Source: Coprenecus sp902388455 (GTDB taxonomy: Bacteria > Bacteroidota > Bacteroidia > Bacteroidales > UBA932). Taken from it: a DNA stretch of 64,000 nt. Each line of letters begins with the position of its first letter. The stretch's first letter is position 1. Below, in pieces: positions 51,995 through 60,738 of this stretch. Below the pieces are notes generated by a model that was given only the letters and a program-made list of their open reading frames with translations, was not told the DNA's origin and made no database searches. The translations under genes and the position numbers were made by a program. The DNA is taken from NCBI GenBank assembly GCA_963931615.1, contig OZ007032.1, forward strand, positions 1,798,001 to 1,862,000, in the 5' to 3' direction.

Positions 51995-53383
51995 CTAGCC
52001 TATGATTTCCTTAGCGATATCTATCACCGCGGCGGCAATCCTCTCGGCCGATGCCTCGTCTGAGGCCTCCGAGTAGACGCGGATAATCGGCTCGGTATTG
52101 GACTTGCGCAGGTGTACCCACATCCTGTCGCGGTCGAAGTCGATCTTCACTCCGTCGATATCGGTGATGCGCTCCGAGGCGTAGCGTTTCTTGATTTCAC
52201 CCAGTATCTTCTCTATCAGCGAGCGGTCGGAGAGCTCGATACGGTTCTTGGATATCACGTACTGGGGCAGGCCGGCGCGTACCTCGGTCACCTTCTTGCC
52301 GGAACGCACCAGGGAGCTCAGGAAGAGAGCTGTGCCGATAAGAGCGTCGCGGCCGTAGTGCAGGTCGGGCACGATGACACCTCCGTTGCCCTCACCTCCG
52401 ATAACGGCGCCGGTACGCTTCATCTCGGTGGTCACATTGACCTCACCCACTGCAGACGCGGTGTAGGTACAGCCGTGGGCCTCTGTCACGTCACGCAGTG
52501 CGCGGGAAGAGGACAGGTTGGAGACTGTGGGACCGGGCTTGAGCGAAAGCACATAGTCAGCTACGGATACCAGCGTGTACTCCTCACCGAAGAACGAGCC
52601 GTCCTCACAGACCAGAGCGAGACGGTCCACGTCAGGATCTACCGCGATACCCAGGTCGGCCTTCTCGGAAGCTACCCTCGAGCACAGGTCCACCAGGTGG
52701 GACGGCAGCGGCTCCGGGTTGTGGGCAAAATGTCCGGTAGGCTCGCAGTTGAGCTTCACACACTTCACTCCGAGAGCCTCCAGCAGGCGGGGCATGACGA
52801 TGCCTCCCACCGAATTGACCGCATCCAGCACCACCTTGAAACCGTGTGCGCGGATACCCTCCGCATCCACCAGAGGATGAGCCAGGACAGCCTGTATGTG
52901 CGCGTCGGTGAAATCCTTCTCCACGTATGAGCCCAGGGAATCGACGTCACAGTATTCAAATCCTTCGCGGTCAGCGATTTCCACCAGTTCAGCCCCCTCC
53001 GCGGCGTTGAGGAACTCGCCGTGCTCATTGAGCAGCTTGAGGGCGTTCCACTGCTTGGGATTGTGCGAGGCGGTCAGGATGATGCCTCCGTCGGCCTTCT
53101 CGAAGATTACGGCCATCTCCACGGTGGGGGTGGAGGCCAGGCCGGCGTTGACCACGTCGATGCCGCAGGCCCTGAGGGTGCCGCAGACGATCTCGTCCAC
53201 CATGGGACCCGAGATACGCGCGTCACGGCCGACTACCACCTTGAGCCGGCGGTCTCCCTTGCTGCGGTGCAGCATCGAGGAGTATGCAGATACGAATTTG
53301 ACAATGTCCAGTGGCGTAAGCGCCTCTCCGCAGGAGCCGCCGATGGTACCTCTGATACCGGAGATAGATTTTATAAGTGTCAT
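51995..53383 (-). CDS. glmM: Phosphoglucosamine mutase (phosphohexomutase family)
   Basis: A 462-residue alpha-D-phosphohexomutase starting MTLIKSISGIRGTIGG. The phospho-Ser loop is LTASHNPKQWNALKLL, the metal loop DPDVDRLAL, the sugar-binding loop GEGNGGVIVPDLHYGRDALI and the phosphate-binding loop RKSNTEPIIRVYSEA. In Bacteroidota this form is annotated GlmM and makes glucosamine-1-phosphate for UDP-GlcNAc. Its place between the Bat genes and a NamZ-like muramidase supports a cell-wall role. It follows batE by 12 bp. Confidence 0.92.
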   Translation of the reverse strand: MTLIKSISGIRGTIGGSCGEALTPLDIVKFVSAYSSMLHRSKGDRRLKVVVGRDARISGPMVDEIVCGTLRACGIDVVNAGLASTPTVEMAVIFEKADGGIILTASHNPKQWNALKLLNEHGEFLNAAEGAELVEIADREGFEYCDVDSLGSYVEKDFTDAHIQAVLAHPLVDAEGIRAHGFKVVLDAVNSVGGIVMPRLLEALGVKCVKLNCEPTGHFAHNPEPLPSHLVDLCSRVASEKADLGIAVDPDVDRLALVCEDGSFFGEEYTLVSVADYVLSLKPGPTVSNLSSSRALRDVTEAHGCTYTASAVGEVNVTTEMKRTGAVIGGEGNGGVIVPDLHYGRDALIGTALFLSSLVRSGKKVTEVRAGLPQYVISKNRIELSDRSLIEKILGEIKKRYASERITDIDGVKIDFDRDRMWVHLRKSNTEPIIRVYSEASDEASAERIAAAVIDIAKEIIG

Positions 53384-53395
53384 AGCTATAAGGTT

Positions 53396-54169
53396 TTAAA
53401 TAATTTTCATATCATTACCCTGCATCCATCCCTGCCGTCCGTCCGACAGTTCTATGCGGTACCACTCCCCGAGGCTGTCCACCACGGAGACCTTCGTCCC
53501 CTCGTGCAGGATGAAGAGTGACTGGTCGGTAGAGCCGGGAGAGCTCTTGACGCTGCTCACCGGCACTGTCACCACCGCCTCGCCCGAGTCCTCTACGGCC
53601 GAGCGCAGCTTGAAGGCAAATGCAGTGGAAATCATCATGAAGACAATGGCCACCACCGCCAGGGCGAAGGCCGTCTTGCGCAGGGCCAGGGAGCGTCCGA
53701 AGCGGAACAGCAGCACCATCACGGCCACTGTCAGCAGCAGGGCAAGTGCAATCCATGCCCAGGAGTCAGACGAAAGGGTATCTCGGAAGGCCTTGAACCA
53801 GGTCAGGAGAATGAACTCCGGTACGGCCTCTATCCGGTCCAGGGTCCCCTCGCGGGCAATCTCCAGATTGACAGCCGCATCCTCGTACGACGGATCCAGC
53901 TTCAGAGCCTTCTCGTAGTAGAGAATCGAGAGACCGAGGCGGTGGCCCAGCTTGTAGCAGCAGTTGCCCATGTTGTAGTACAGGTCGGCGGAGACATATC
54001 CTGCCTCCTCGATGGAAGTGAAAGCGGCAAGGGCCGCCTCGTAATTCTCCGCAGTATATTCATTCACCGCCTGTGCCCAGAGAGAGTCCACATCCCGGGC
54101 TCCCGCAGCCGTCACAGCGGATACTGCCAACACCACAGCGGCAATCATCGTTCTTATCATCGTCTTCAT
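53396..54169 (-). CDS. batE: BatE: TPR and SH3-domain membrane protein
   Basis: A 257-residue protein starting at ATG 54169 (two bases after the batD stop; the earlier TTG overlaps batD). A signal peptide is followed by TPR repeats (about 28-105, NMGNCCYKLGHRLGLSILYYEKALKLDPSYEDAAVNLEIA), two transmembrane helices (about 133-153 and 160-185) and a bacterial SH3 domain at the C-terminus (LHEGTKVSVVDSLGEWYRIELSDGRQGWM). BatE is the last Bat protein; the complex has been linked to aerotolerance in Bacteroides fragilis, mechanism unsettled. Confidence 0.9.
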   Translation of the reverse strand: MKTMIRTMIAAVVLAVSAVTAAGARDVDSLWAQAVNEYTAENYEAALAAFTSIEEAGYVSADLYYNMGNCCYKLGHRLGLSILYYEKALKLDPSYEDAAVNLEIAREGTLDRIEAVPEFILLTWFKAFRDTLSSDSWAWIALALLLTVAVMVLLFRFGRSLALRKTAFALAVVAIVFMMISTAFAFKLRSAVEDSGEAVVTVPVSSVKSSPGSTDQSLFILHEGTKVSVVDSLGEWYRIELSDGRQGWMQGNDMKII

Positions 54170-54171
54170 AC

Positions 54172-55989
54172 TCAACTTTCTATTTCTGAAATAACCTTAA
54201 CTGCCTGCTCATAGTGCTTCTCCATAGCCTCGGAGCCGGAAGCAGGGGCATAGCGGGCATACTCGCAGGCATCGAGTATGTCTGAGAGCGCCTGCACCAC
54301 AGCCTCGTCCTTACCACGGGAGCGGAGTTCCTCCCCTATTCTCTCCCGGGTCAGGTCGGCCACCGGCAGCATCAGCTTGTCGGAGATATAGCCGTGCAGG
54401 GCCCTGTGCAGCTCCTCGTAGAACGCACTGTAAAGTCCCTGCTTCAGGAAGGCGGAGGCGTTCTTCAGACGGGCACGGGCCACCTTCAGGGCCTTGCGGT
54501 TGCGGGTACCGGCCACGTCGCTGCGGCGGGCGATGCTACGGTTCAGAAGCACCCACACGGCAGCCGCCGCCAGCACTATCACTATCGGGATGATGAGCAT
54601 CGCTGGTGAGCTGACCATCATCCGGCCGGCCTTTTTCAGGCGGGGAGTAGTGGAAATGAAGCGGATATCCTCGCCCAGGCTCTCAACGCTACGCTTGCTC
54701 ACTCCGGAGGGAATGACGGCCGCGTCGGTGCGGGTACCCTCGCCCACCTTCAGACGCAACGGCCCGGAGGAGAGGGTACGGTAACGTCCGGCCTGCACAT
54801 CATAATAGGTAAATTCCACTGGATCTATATCAAATACTCCGGGGGCACGCGGAATGAACGGATACTCGAACGTCAGCGTTCCGGAAGCTCCGGATGCACC
54901 GGTCGAGATATTCTCCGTCTTACGTATATCGTACGCCTCGAAATCAGCAGGGAACTGCATCTTGGGAGCATCCACCATATTGATATTGCCTGTACCGGAT
55001 ATCTCTACCCTAAGGGAAGTCGCCTCATGGGCGGAAACGCTGTCCGAGACAAAGCCGGCCGTCATCCTGAACGACCCCACCCCTCCGGTAAAGGAGACCG
55101 GAGCTCCGGACGGCAGGGCCGATACATTCACAGTCACCGGCTCACTGGTCACCCGCTTGCGTATCGTCTGGTAGGAGCTGAAGAAATCGTCAAAGATGGA
55201 ACGGGGCCCGGTGGACTCGGCCCGTATCTGGAGGAGGCACACCAGCTCCGAGGGGTCGATGGTCAGGGCTCCGGTCTGCTGGGGCAGCAGCATGTAACGC
55301 CGCAGAAGTGCCGCGTTGTAAATCTTCCCGTTGTAGTTCTCGCGGACGAACTGGATGTTCTGCGGAGCGTCTATCTCCTGGCTCCAGAACCCGTCAAAGG
55401 TCGGGAAGCGCACGTCCTCGAAGCCGCTGATGGCGGAAGTCTGGACATAGAGTTTGAGGGTCACTATGACCGGCTCGCCCACCACCGCCCGAGTCTTGCT
55501 GACACTCATGCGCAGCATCAGGTCCTCACCCGCGCTCTGGCGCTGCCCTCCGGAAGCGGCGGAGCCCTGGTCAGGCACTTCGCCCTTGACTGCTTCTATA
55601 GTTCTGGGTTCTGTTTTATAGGTCTCCTTGCCTATCTTCACCGAAGCCGCACCCAACGTCACCTTGCCCTCCTGCACAGCCCTTACGGTGTATGTGTAGC
55701 TGTGAGCATGGGTCGTGGAGCTCTGGCCGTTGATACTCTGAAAACTGGTCGATGTAGACGGAATCGGTCCGGCAAGCACCTCCAGTCCCTCGAAGGAGGG
55801 AGGTGTGAAGTCCGACACCTTACCGCCCTCGTAAGTTGCCGTGAATACCACCCTGAATATCTCGTCGGTGGAGACCACCGACGGTGCGTCCACCGTAAAG
55901 CTGTTCTGGGCCGACGCTGACAGCGCGCACAGCAGTGCGGATACTGCCGCCGCGGCCATTTTGCTGAATTTCCTGTACATTCCTGTCAT
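54172..55989 (-). CDS. batD: BatD: large periplasmic membrane-anchored Bat protein
   Basis: A 605-residue protein with signal peptide (AAAAVSALLCALSASAQ), a long extracytoplasmic part of immunoglobulin-like beta domains (about 25-420, e.g. FTVDAPSVVSTDEIFRVVFTATYEGG), one transmembrane helix (about 453-475, MLIIPIVIVLAAAAVWVLL) and a helical cytoplasmic C-terminus. This is the BatD ('oxygen tolerance') architecture. It begins 22 bp after the BatB-BatC fusion gene. Confidence 0.92.
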   Translation of the reverse strand: MTGMYRKFSKMAAAAVSALLCALSASAQNSFTVDAPSVVSTDEIFRVVFTATYEGGKVSDFTPPSFEGLEVLAGPIPSTSTSFQSINGQSSTTHAHSYTYTVRAVQEGKVTLGAASVKIGKETYKTEPRTIEAVKGEVPDQGSAASGGQRQSAGEDLMLRMSVSKTRAVVGEPVIVTLKLYVQTSAISGFEDVRFPTFDGFWSQEIDAPQNIQFVRENYNGKIYNAALLRRYMLLPQQTGALTIDPSELVCLLQIRAESTGPRSIFDDFFSSYQTIRKRVTSEPVTVNVSALPSGAPVSFTGGVGSFRMTAGFVSDSVSAHEATSLRVEISGTGNINMVDAPKMQFPADFEAYDIRKTENISTGASGASGTLTFEYPFIPRAPGVFDIDPVEFTYYDVQAGRYRTLSSGPLRLKVGEGTRTDAAVIPSGVSKRSVESLGEDIRFISTTPRLKKAGRMMVSSPAMLIIPIVIVLAAAAVWVLLNRSIARRSDVAGTRNRKALKVARARLKNASAFLKQGLYSAFYEELHRALHGYISDKLMLPVADLTRERIGEELRSRGKDEAVVQALSDILDACEYARYAPASGSEAMEKHYEQAVKVISEIES

Positions 55990-56010
55990 TTTATCTGTCT
56001 TCTCCCTTTT

Positions 56011-57768
56011 TTACCAATTTTTCTCCTTCTCTTTAGATTTCTCCTTCAGGGCCTTGGCCTTCTTGACCTTGTCCTGGGTCTGCTTCTCCTTGTCCTCTAT
56101 GGCCTGGAGCATCTGCTGGGCGGCCTGAGGGGATATCTGTGGCTGATTCTGAGGCTGTTGCTGCTGATCCTGGTTCTGCTGGTCCTGGTCGTTGTTCTGA
56201 TTCTGGTCCTGGTTCTGATCGTTCTGCCGATCGTCATTCTGGTTCTGGTCCTGATTCTGCTGGTTCTGATCCTGGTTCTGGTCCTGCTGCTGTTGCTGCT
56301 GATTCTGACTCTGCTGGTTCTGCTGCTGGTCCTTCAGCATCTTCTGGGCGTAGGCCAGGTTGGACTTGGTCTCGAAATTGTCCGGTTCCAGGCGGAGGGA
56401 CTCCTTGAAGGCCTCCACGGCCTCCTGATACTTCTTCTGCTTGAGAGCCAGGTTGCCGCTGTTGTGGAAATAGTCCGAGGCCTTGGACTTCGACAGGTTT
56501 TTAAGAGTGTCGCCCAGATCCTTGAAATACAGCTCCGCCTCGTTGTAGCTCTCCGCCTTGTAGAGGGCATTGCCCAGATTGTACTTGGCCGTGACCGAGG
56601 CTGAGTCGGCAATCAGGGCCCGCTTGTAGTCTATCTCCGCCTCACGGTACTGCCCCTTCTTGAAGTCCCGGTTGCCGGCGCGGACCTCAGAACGGTCGCT
56701 CTGGGCCGAAAGGATGGCCGGAGAGAGCACCAGAAGGGCAGCCAGCACGGTCAGGACCTTCCCGCCGCGTCCGAAGAGGCTTTTCCGGTTACGGGTGTCC
56801 GACATGAAAAACTCCAGCAGGAGGAACACCAGTGCTATTGCAAAAAAGTACATATACTGTTCGTCAAATTCTTCGAATACTACGGACTGGAACTCCTTGT
56901 CCTGGAGGGTGCGGATCTCGTCGATGACCGGATTGAGGCCGAACTCGGTGTTGCCGGCCCTCACATAGAGGCCCTGTCCGGCGGAGGCGATGTCCCGGAG
57001 AGTCTGCTCGTCCAGACGGGTCACGACTATATTGCCGTCCTTGTCCTTGAGCAGGCCGCCGTCCATCGGAATCGGCTTGCCCTCGGGAGAGCCTACTCCG
57101 ATACAGAATACCCTCGCTCCCATATCCACGGCATCACGGGCGGCTGCCACGGGGTCGTCCTCGTGGTTCTCTCCGTCAGTTATCAGGATGATGGCCCGGC
57201 TGTGCTCGCTCTCCGAAGTGAATCCGCGGATGGCAGTCCTGATGGCCTCGCCCAGAGCGGTGCCCTGCACGGGCACGGACTCAGTGGTTATGGAGTTGAG
57301 GAAAATCTTGGCTGATACGTAGTCGGAGGTGATCGGCAGCTGGACGAATGACTCGCCTGCGAAGATAATCAGGCCTATACGGTCGCCCTGCAACTCGTCC
57401 ACCAGCTTGGAGATGGCCAGCTTGGCCCGCTCCAGACGGTTGGGAGAGTAGTCCTCGGCCAGCATGGAGTTGGAGACGTCGAGCACCACCATGATCTCGG
57501 CGCCCTTGATCTGCCGTTCCTTGAGGGTGGCTCCGATCTGGGGTCTGGACATGCCGATGCAGAAGAACAGCAGGGCAATGGAAAGAAGGGTCAGTTTGGC
57601 CCATCCCTTGCGGCGGGGCACCTCGGGTGTAAGCCGCGCCACCAGTTCCGGATCGCCGAAACGGGCGATTCTCTTCCTTCTGAGCCGGCGCATAAGCCAG
57701 TATGCTATGAATATCAGGGGTATCAGCAGTATCAGCAGCAGATACCCGCCTTGTGCCAAATATATCAT
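56011..57768 (-). CDS. batB: BatB-BatC fusion (VWA domain, TPRs, Q/N-rich tail)
   Basis: A 585-residue single ORF covering two proteins usually encoded separately. Residues 1-335: BatB with two N-terminal membrane helices, a von Willebrand A domain with metal site DVSNSM and a third helix (MYFFAIALVFLLLEFFM). Residues about 340-365 keep a signal-peptide-like segment (GKVLTVLAALLVLSPAILSAQ), then TPRs (about 370-490) as in BatC. About 490-550 is a tract of Gln, Asn and Asp, then a Lys-rich end. No frameshift is needed to explain the fusion. The start overlaps the batA stop as ATGA. Confidence 0.92.
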   Translation of the reverse strand: MIYLAQGGYLLLILLIPLIFIAYWLMRRLRRKRIARFGDPELVARLTPEVPRRKGWAKLTLLSIALLFFCIGMSRPQIGATLKERQIKGAEIMVVLDVSNSMLAEDYSPNRLERAKLAISKLVDELQGDRIGLIIFAGESFVQLPITSDYVSAKIFLNSITTESVPVQGTALGEAIRTAIRGFTSESEHSRAIILITDGENHEDDPVAAARDAVDMGARVFCIGVGSPEGKPIPMDGGLLKDKDGNIVVTRLDEQTLRDIASAGQGLYVRAGNTEFGLNPVIDEIRTLQDKEFQSVVFEEFDEQYMYFFAIALVFLLLEFFMSDTRNRKSLFGRGGKVLTVLAALLVLSPAILSAQSDRSEVRAGNRDFKKGQYREAEIDYKRALIADSASVTAKYNLGNALYKAESYNEAELYFKDLGDTLKNLSKSKASDYFHNSGNLALKQKKYQEAVEAFKESLRLEPDNFETKSNLAYAQKMLKDQQQNQQSQNQQQQQQDQNQDQNQQNQDQNQNDDRQNDQNQDQNQNNDQDQQNQDQQQQPQNQPQISPQAAQQMLQAIEDKEKQTQDKVKKAKALKEKSKEKEKNW

Positions 57769-58760
57769 GCTATCCTCCTTGCTGCAAAAAGTCTCAAAAT
57801 CATCTCAAGCAGGAATGCGGCCAGGGCCCAGATGGCGAAGCGGCCGAATTCCTCGGTATAGACGGGGAAGGAGTCGACGGTAATCTTGACCTTCTCCATC
57901 TCGTTGATCTCGCCGTAGATCTGCAGGAGCTTCGTGTTGTCGGTAGCCCGGAAGTAGGACCCTCCGGTCTGCTCTGCTATCTGCTTCAGCAGGTCCTCGT
58001 CTATCTCCACGGGTATATTCTGCACCTGCACTCCGAAAGGAGTCATCACGGGATAGGGAGCCGTACCCATTGCTCCCACTCCTATCGTATAGACGCGGAT
58101 GCCGTAGGTCTTGGCTATTTCCGCAGCAGTAAGTGGCGCTATCTCGCCGCGGTTGTTCACTCCGTCCGTGAGCAGGATCACCACCCGGCTCTTGGCCTGG
58201 GAATCCTTGAGGCGGGCCACCGCATTGGCCAGGCCATTGCCTATGGCGGTACCGTCATCTATCAGGCCGCACTCTATCTCCTTGATCAGGTTTATCAGCG
58301 TAGCCCTGTCGGTGGTAAGGGGCGACTGGGTGTAGCTCTCGCCGGCAAAGACCACCACTCCGATACGGTCCGAGGGCCGCTGGGAGATGAACTCTATGGC
58401 AATGTTCTTGGCCGCCTCTATACGGTCAGGGGTGAAGTCACGGGCCAGCATACTGGTGGATACGTCGAGGGCCAGGACTATGTCGATACCCTCGGTGTCG
58501 GTCTTGCTGACATTGGACGAGCTGCGGGGACGGGCCATAGCCACTATCAGCAGGGCTACGGCTATCAGCCTCAGCACTGCCGGCAGGTGGCGGAGCACCC
58601 GGGCGAGGCCTGCGCTGGCGGCCGAGAACGGGGCCGTAGTGGACATGGCCACGTAGGGCCGGCGGCGGCGCACCTGTTTCCATACGTACCAGGCAGCCAT
58701 CGGGACGAGCAGCAGCTCCAGCCACAGCACCCACGGATACTCAAAGAAAAGGTTATTCAT
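57765..58760 (-). CDS. batA: BatA: VWA-domain membrane protein
   Basis: A 331-residue protein with N-terminal membrane helices (VLWLELLLVPMAAWYVW and LPAVLRLIAVALLIVAMA), a von Willebrand A domain with metal site LALDVSTSM (about 93-101) and the further motifs GVVVFAGES, DDGTAIGNGLANAV and LLTDGVNN, and a C-terminal helix (IWALAAFLLEMILRLFA). It likely binds a client protein through the metal site in the periplasm, together with the MoxR ATPase. It overlaps the preceding gene by 8 bp and the next by 4 bp. Confidence 0.92.
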   Translation of the reverse strand: MNNLFFEYPWVLWLELLLVPMAAWYVWKQVRRRRPYVAMSTTAPFSAASAGLARVLRHLPAVLRLIAVALLIVAMARPRSSSNVSKTDTEGIDIVLALDVSTSMLARDFTPDRIEAAKNIAIEFISQRPSDRIGVVVFAGESYTQSPLTTDRATLINLIKEIECGLIDDGTAIGNGLANAVARLKDSQAKSRVVILLTDGVNNRGEIAPLTAAEIAKTYGIRVYTIGVGAMGTAPYPVMTPFGVQVQNIPVEIDEDLLKQIAEQTGGSYFRATDNTKLLQIYGEINEMEKVKITVDSFPVYTEEFGRFAIWALAAFLLEMILRLFAARRIA

Positions 58761-59817
58761 CGCCCTGCCCTCCTGTCATTCCGGTTTTGTCACCGTTTCC
58801 GTCATTTCCCGTCCGTGAGCTGCCCTTTCCGTCCGCTCCGGCATTATTTCCGTTCTTCCCGGCCTTTTCCGCATCCGACTCCAGTTCCTGCATGAAAGTG
58901 TCATTGACGAAACGCACGGCTGCGGGCACGGCATTCTCATTCTCGGACTCGGAAGCCGTGTACTTGGCGAACTTTACCAGGTCGGCCGTACCGAAGAGGT
59001 CCTTGAGCGACTCATAGTCAGATGGCTGTATATCCTTGACGGACAAGTCTGTAAGTATCTCGGCAGAAGTACGCTCGATCGTCTTGACTCCGAAGCGTTT
59101 CTCGATGTAGACCCTGAGAGTGTCGGTAATCTCGGTGTAGTACTGCTTCTGGTTGCCGGTCTGCCATAGCTTCTCGCCCCTTATGCGGTCCAGGTCGCGC
59201 AGGGCCACGATATGGGGCGGATCCTGCGGCGTAGGCTTACCGAAGAGGGGACGGCTCTTCCTCCGGCGGGCCACCACCATGCAGACAGCCGTTATGACTG
59301 CCGCCAGGACCAATGCACCCGCCACCCACGGCAGTATCTCCGCGAAGGTCACCGGATAGCGGAACTGCGGCCGGATGTCGTACATCTCGTAAGTCGTGGT
59401 GTCAATGGGTATCGTGGTCACCTCCAGGGGCACCTCCGGAAGACGGAGGGTGTCCACCGCATCCTCCCCGCGGTAGACGTAGACCACCAGCGGGGGCAGG
59501 ACATAGCTGCCGCTGTCGAAGGAGGTGATGGTGGCGCGGGTCTGCACCCGGGAGAAGTCCCGGCCCCGGTCCACCGTGTCTATCGTGAAGTCCCCTATCA
59601 GCTCGACTCCGGGCACCACGTAGCCCGACATCGAGTCTATCCTGACGGACATGCCGCGGGGCACCTGCATCTCGGAGGTCCACTCGATCTGATCCCCGAT
59701 GAGAATCGTGTCGCGGGAGACTCCCGCCGAGACGATTTCCTGCGCCCCCGCCCTGAGGACGGAGAGCAGAAGGAGGGCCGCGGCCGCTGTCATTATACTG
59801 ATTATTCTGTTTCTCAT
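58753..59817 (-). CDS. Bat-operon membrane protein (BatD-/DUF4381-like)
   Basis: A 354-residue protein with signal peptide (AAAALLLLSVLRAGAQ), a beta-rich extracytoplasmic domain (about 25-160, SAGVSRDTILIGDQIEWTSEM, FDSGSYVLPPLVVYVY), one transmembrane helix (about 167-187) and a helical cytoplasmic part (about 195-310, QYYTEITDTLRVYIEKRFGVKTIERTSAEIL). The last 35 residues are a Gly/Asn/Asp/Lys tract. This arrangement matches the BatD-like proteins found between the DUF58 and batA genes in Bacteroidota. It probably forms part of the same membrane complex. Confidence 0.82.
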   Translation of the reverse strand: MRNRIISIMTAAAALLLLSVLRAGAQEIVSAGVSRDTILIGDQIEWTSEMQVPRGMSVRIDSMSGYVVPGVELIGDFTIDTVDRGRDFSRVQTRATITSFDSGSYVLPPLVVYVYRGEDAVDTLRLPEVPLEVTTIPIDTTTYEMYDIRPQFRYPVTFAEILPWVAGALVLAAVITAVCMVVARRRKSRPLFGKPTPQDPPHIVALRDLDRIRGEKLWQTGNQKQYYTEITDTLRVYIEKRFGVKTIERTSAEILTDLSVKDIQPSDYESLKDLFGTADLVKFAKYTASESENENAVPAAVRFVNDTFMQELESDAEKAGKNGNNAGADGKGSSRTGNDGNGDKTGMTGGQGDE

Positions 59818-59847
59818 ATTTTACATTGTCCTATAACATTCATTCCC

Positions 59848-60735
59848 CTATGCCCGCGTCTGGAACAGAGCCACCAGACTCTTGACGTAGTCCTGGTCGG
59901 TCCGTATGCTGACCGTATCCACCTTATACTTTCGGAGCGTCAGCAGAGTCTCGGCATAGGCCTTGCGGGCCCATTCCCCGTACTCCTCCCGGACGGACTT
60001 CCGGGATGTATCCACATATACTATGCGGTCCGTCTCATTGTCCCTGACGGGGATGAGCCCCACGTCGGGCAGGGTGCGGTCCCTTTCGTCGTAGATATTG
60101 ATCACCGACAGGTCGTGCCGGTTCACCGCCACCTTCAGAGCGTCCTCGTAGCGGGGGCGGAAGGTCTGCGGGTCGATGTCCAGCATGTCGGAGAGCAGGA
60201 ATGCCGTGCACTTCTTCTTCAGGGCGTTGGTCAGGAAGCGGAGGGCTTCCCCGATGTCCGTACCCTTCTCCTCCGGGCGGAACTCCAGGACCTCGCGGAT
60301 GATCCTCAGCAGGTGGCTGCGGCCCTTCTTGGGAGGGATGAATTTCTCCACGCGGGTGCTGAAGAACAGGGCCCCGACCTTGTCATTGTTGATGGATGCG
60401 GAGAATGAGAGCACCGCCGCTATCTCCGCCGTCAGATCCTTCTTCGTCTTGGACGAGGTTCCGAACCAGCCGGAGCCGCTGGCGTCGATGAGCAGCATGA
60501 CGGTCAGTTCCCTCTCCTCCTCGAACACCTTTATATAAGGAGTGCCCGTGCGGGCGGTCACGTTCCAGTCCATATTGCGCACGTCGTCGCCGATCTGGTA
60601 CTCGCGCACCTCGCTGAAGGCCATACCGCGGCCCTTGAAGGCCGAGTGGTACTCGCCCGCGAAGATCTGGCTCGAGAGGGCCCGGGTCTTGATCTCTATC
60701 TTGCGTACTTTCTTCAACAGGTCGTTGCTGTCCAT
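59848..60735 (-). CDS. DUF58 domain-containing protein
   Basis: A 295-residue soluble protein of the DUF58 family, a relative of VWA domains and constant partner of MoxR ATPases. Signatures: FAGEYHSAFKGRGMAFSEVREYQIGDDVRNMDWNVTARTGTPYIKVFEEERELTVMLLIDASGSGWFG, here seen as consecutive blocks, with a DxSxS-like DASGS at the metal-site position. It begins 3 bp after moxR and lacks membrane segments. Probably an adaptor between MoxR and the Bat membrane proteins. Confidence 0.93.
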   Translation of the reverse strand: MDSNDLLKKVRKIEIKTRALSSQIFAGEYHSAFKGRGMAFSEVREYQIGDDVRNMDWNVTARTGTPYIKVFEEERELTVMLLIDASGSGWFGTSSKTKKDLTAEIAAVLSFSASINNDKVGALFFSTRVEKFIPPKKGRSHLLRIIREVLEFRPEEKGTDIGEALRFLTNALKKKCTAFLLSDMLDIDPQTFRPRYEDALKVAVNRHDLSVINIYDERDRTLPDVGLIPVRDNETDRIVYVDTSRKSVREEYGEWARKAYAETLLTLRKYKVDTVSIRTDQDYVKSLVALFQTRA

Positions 60736-60738
60736 AGA

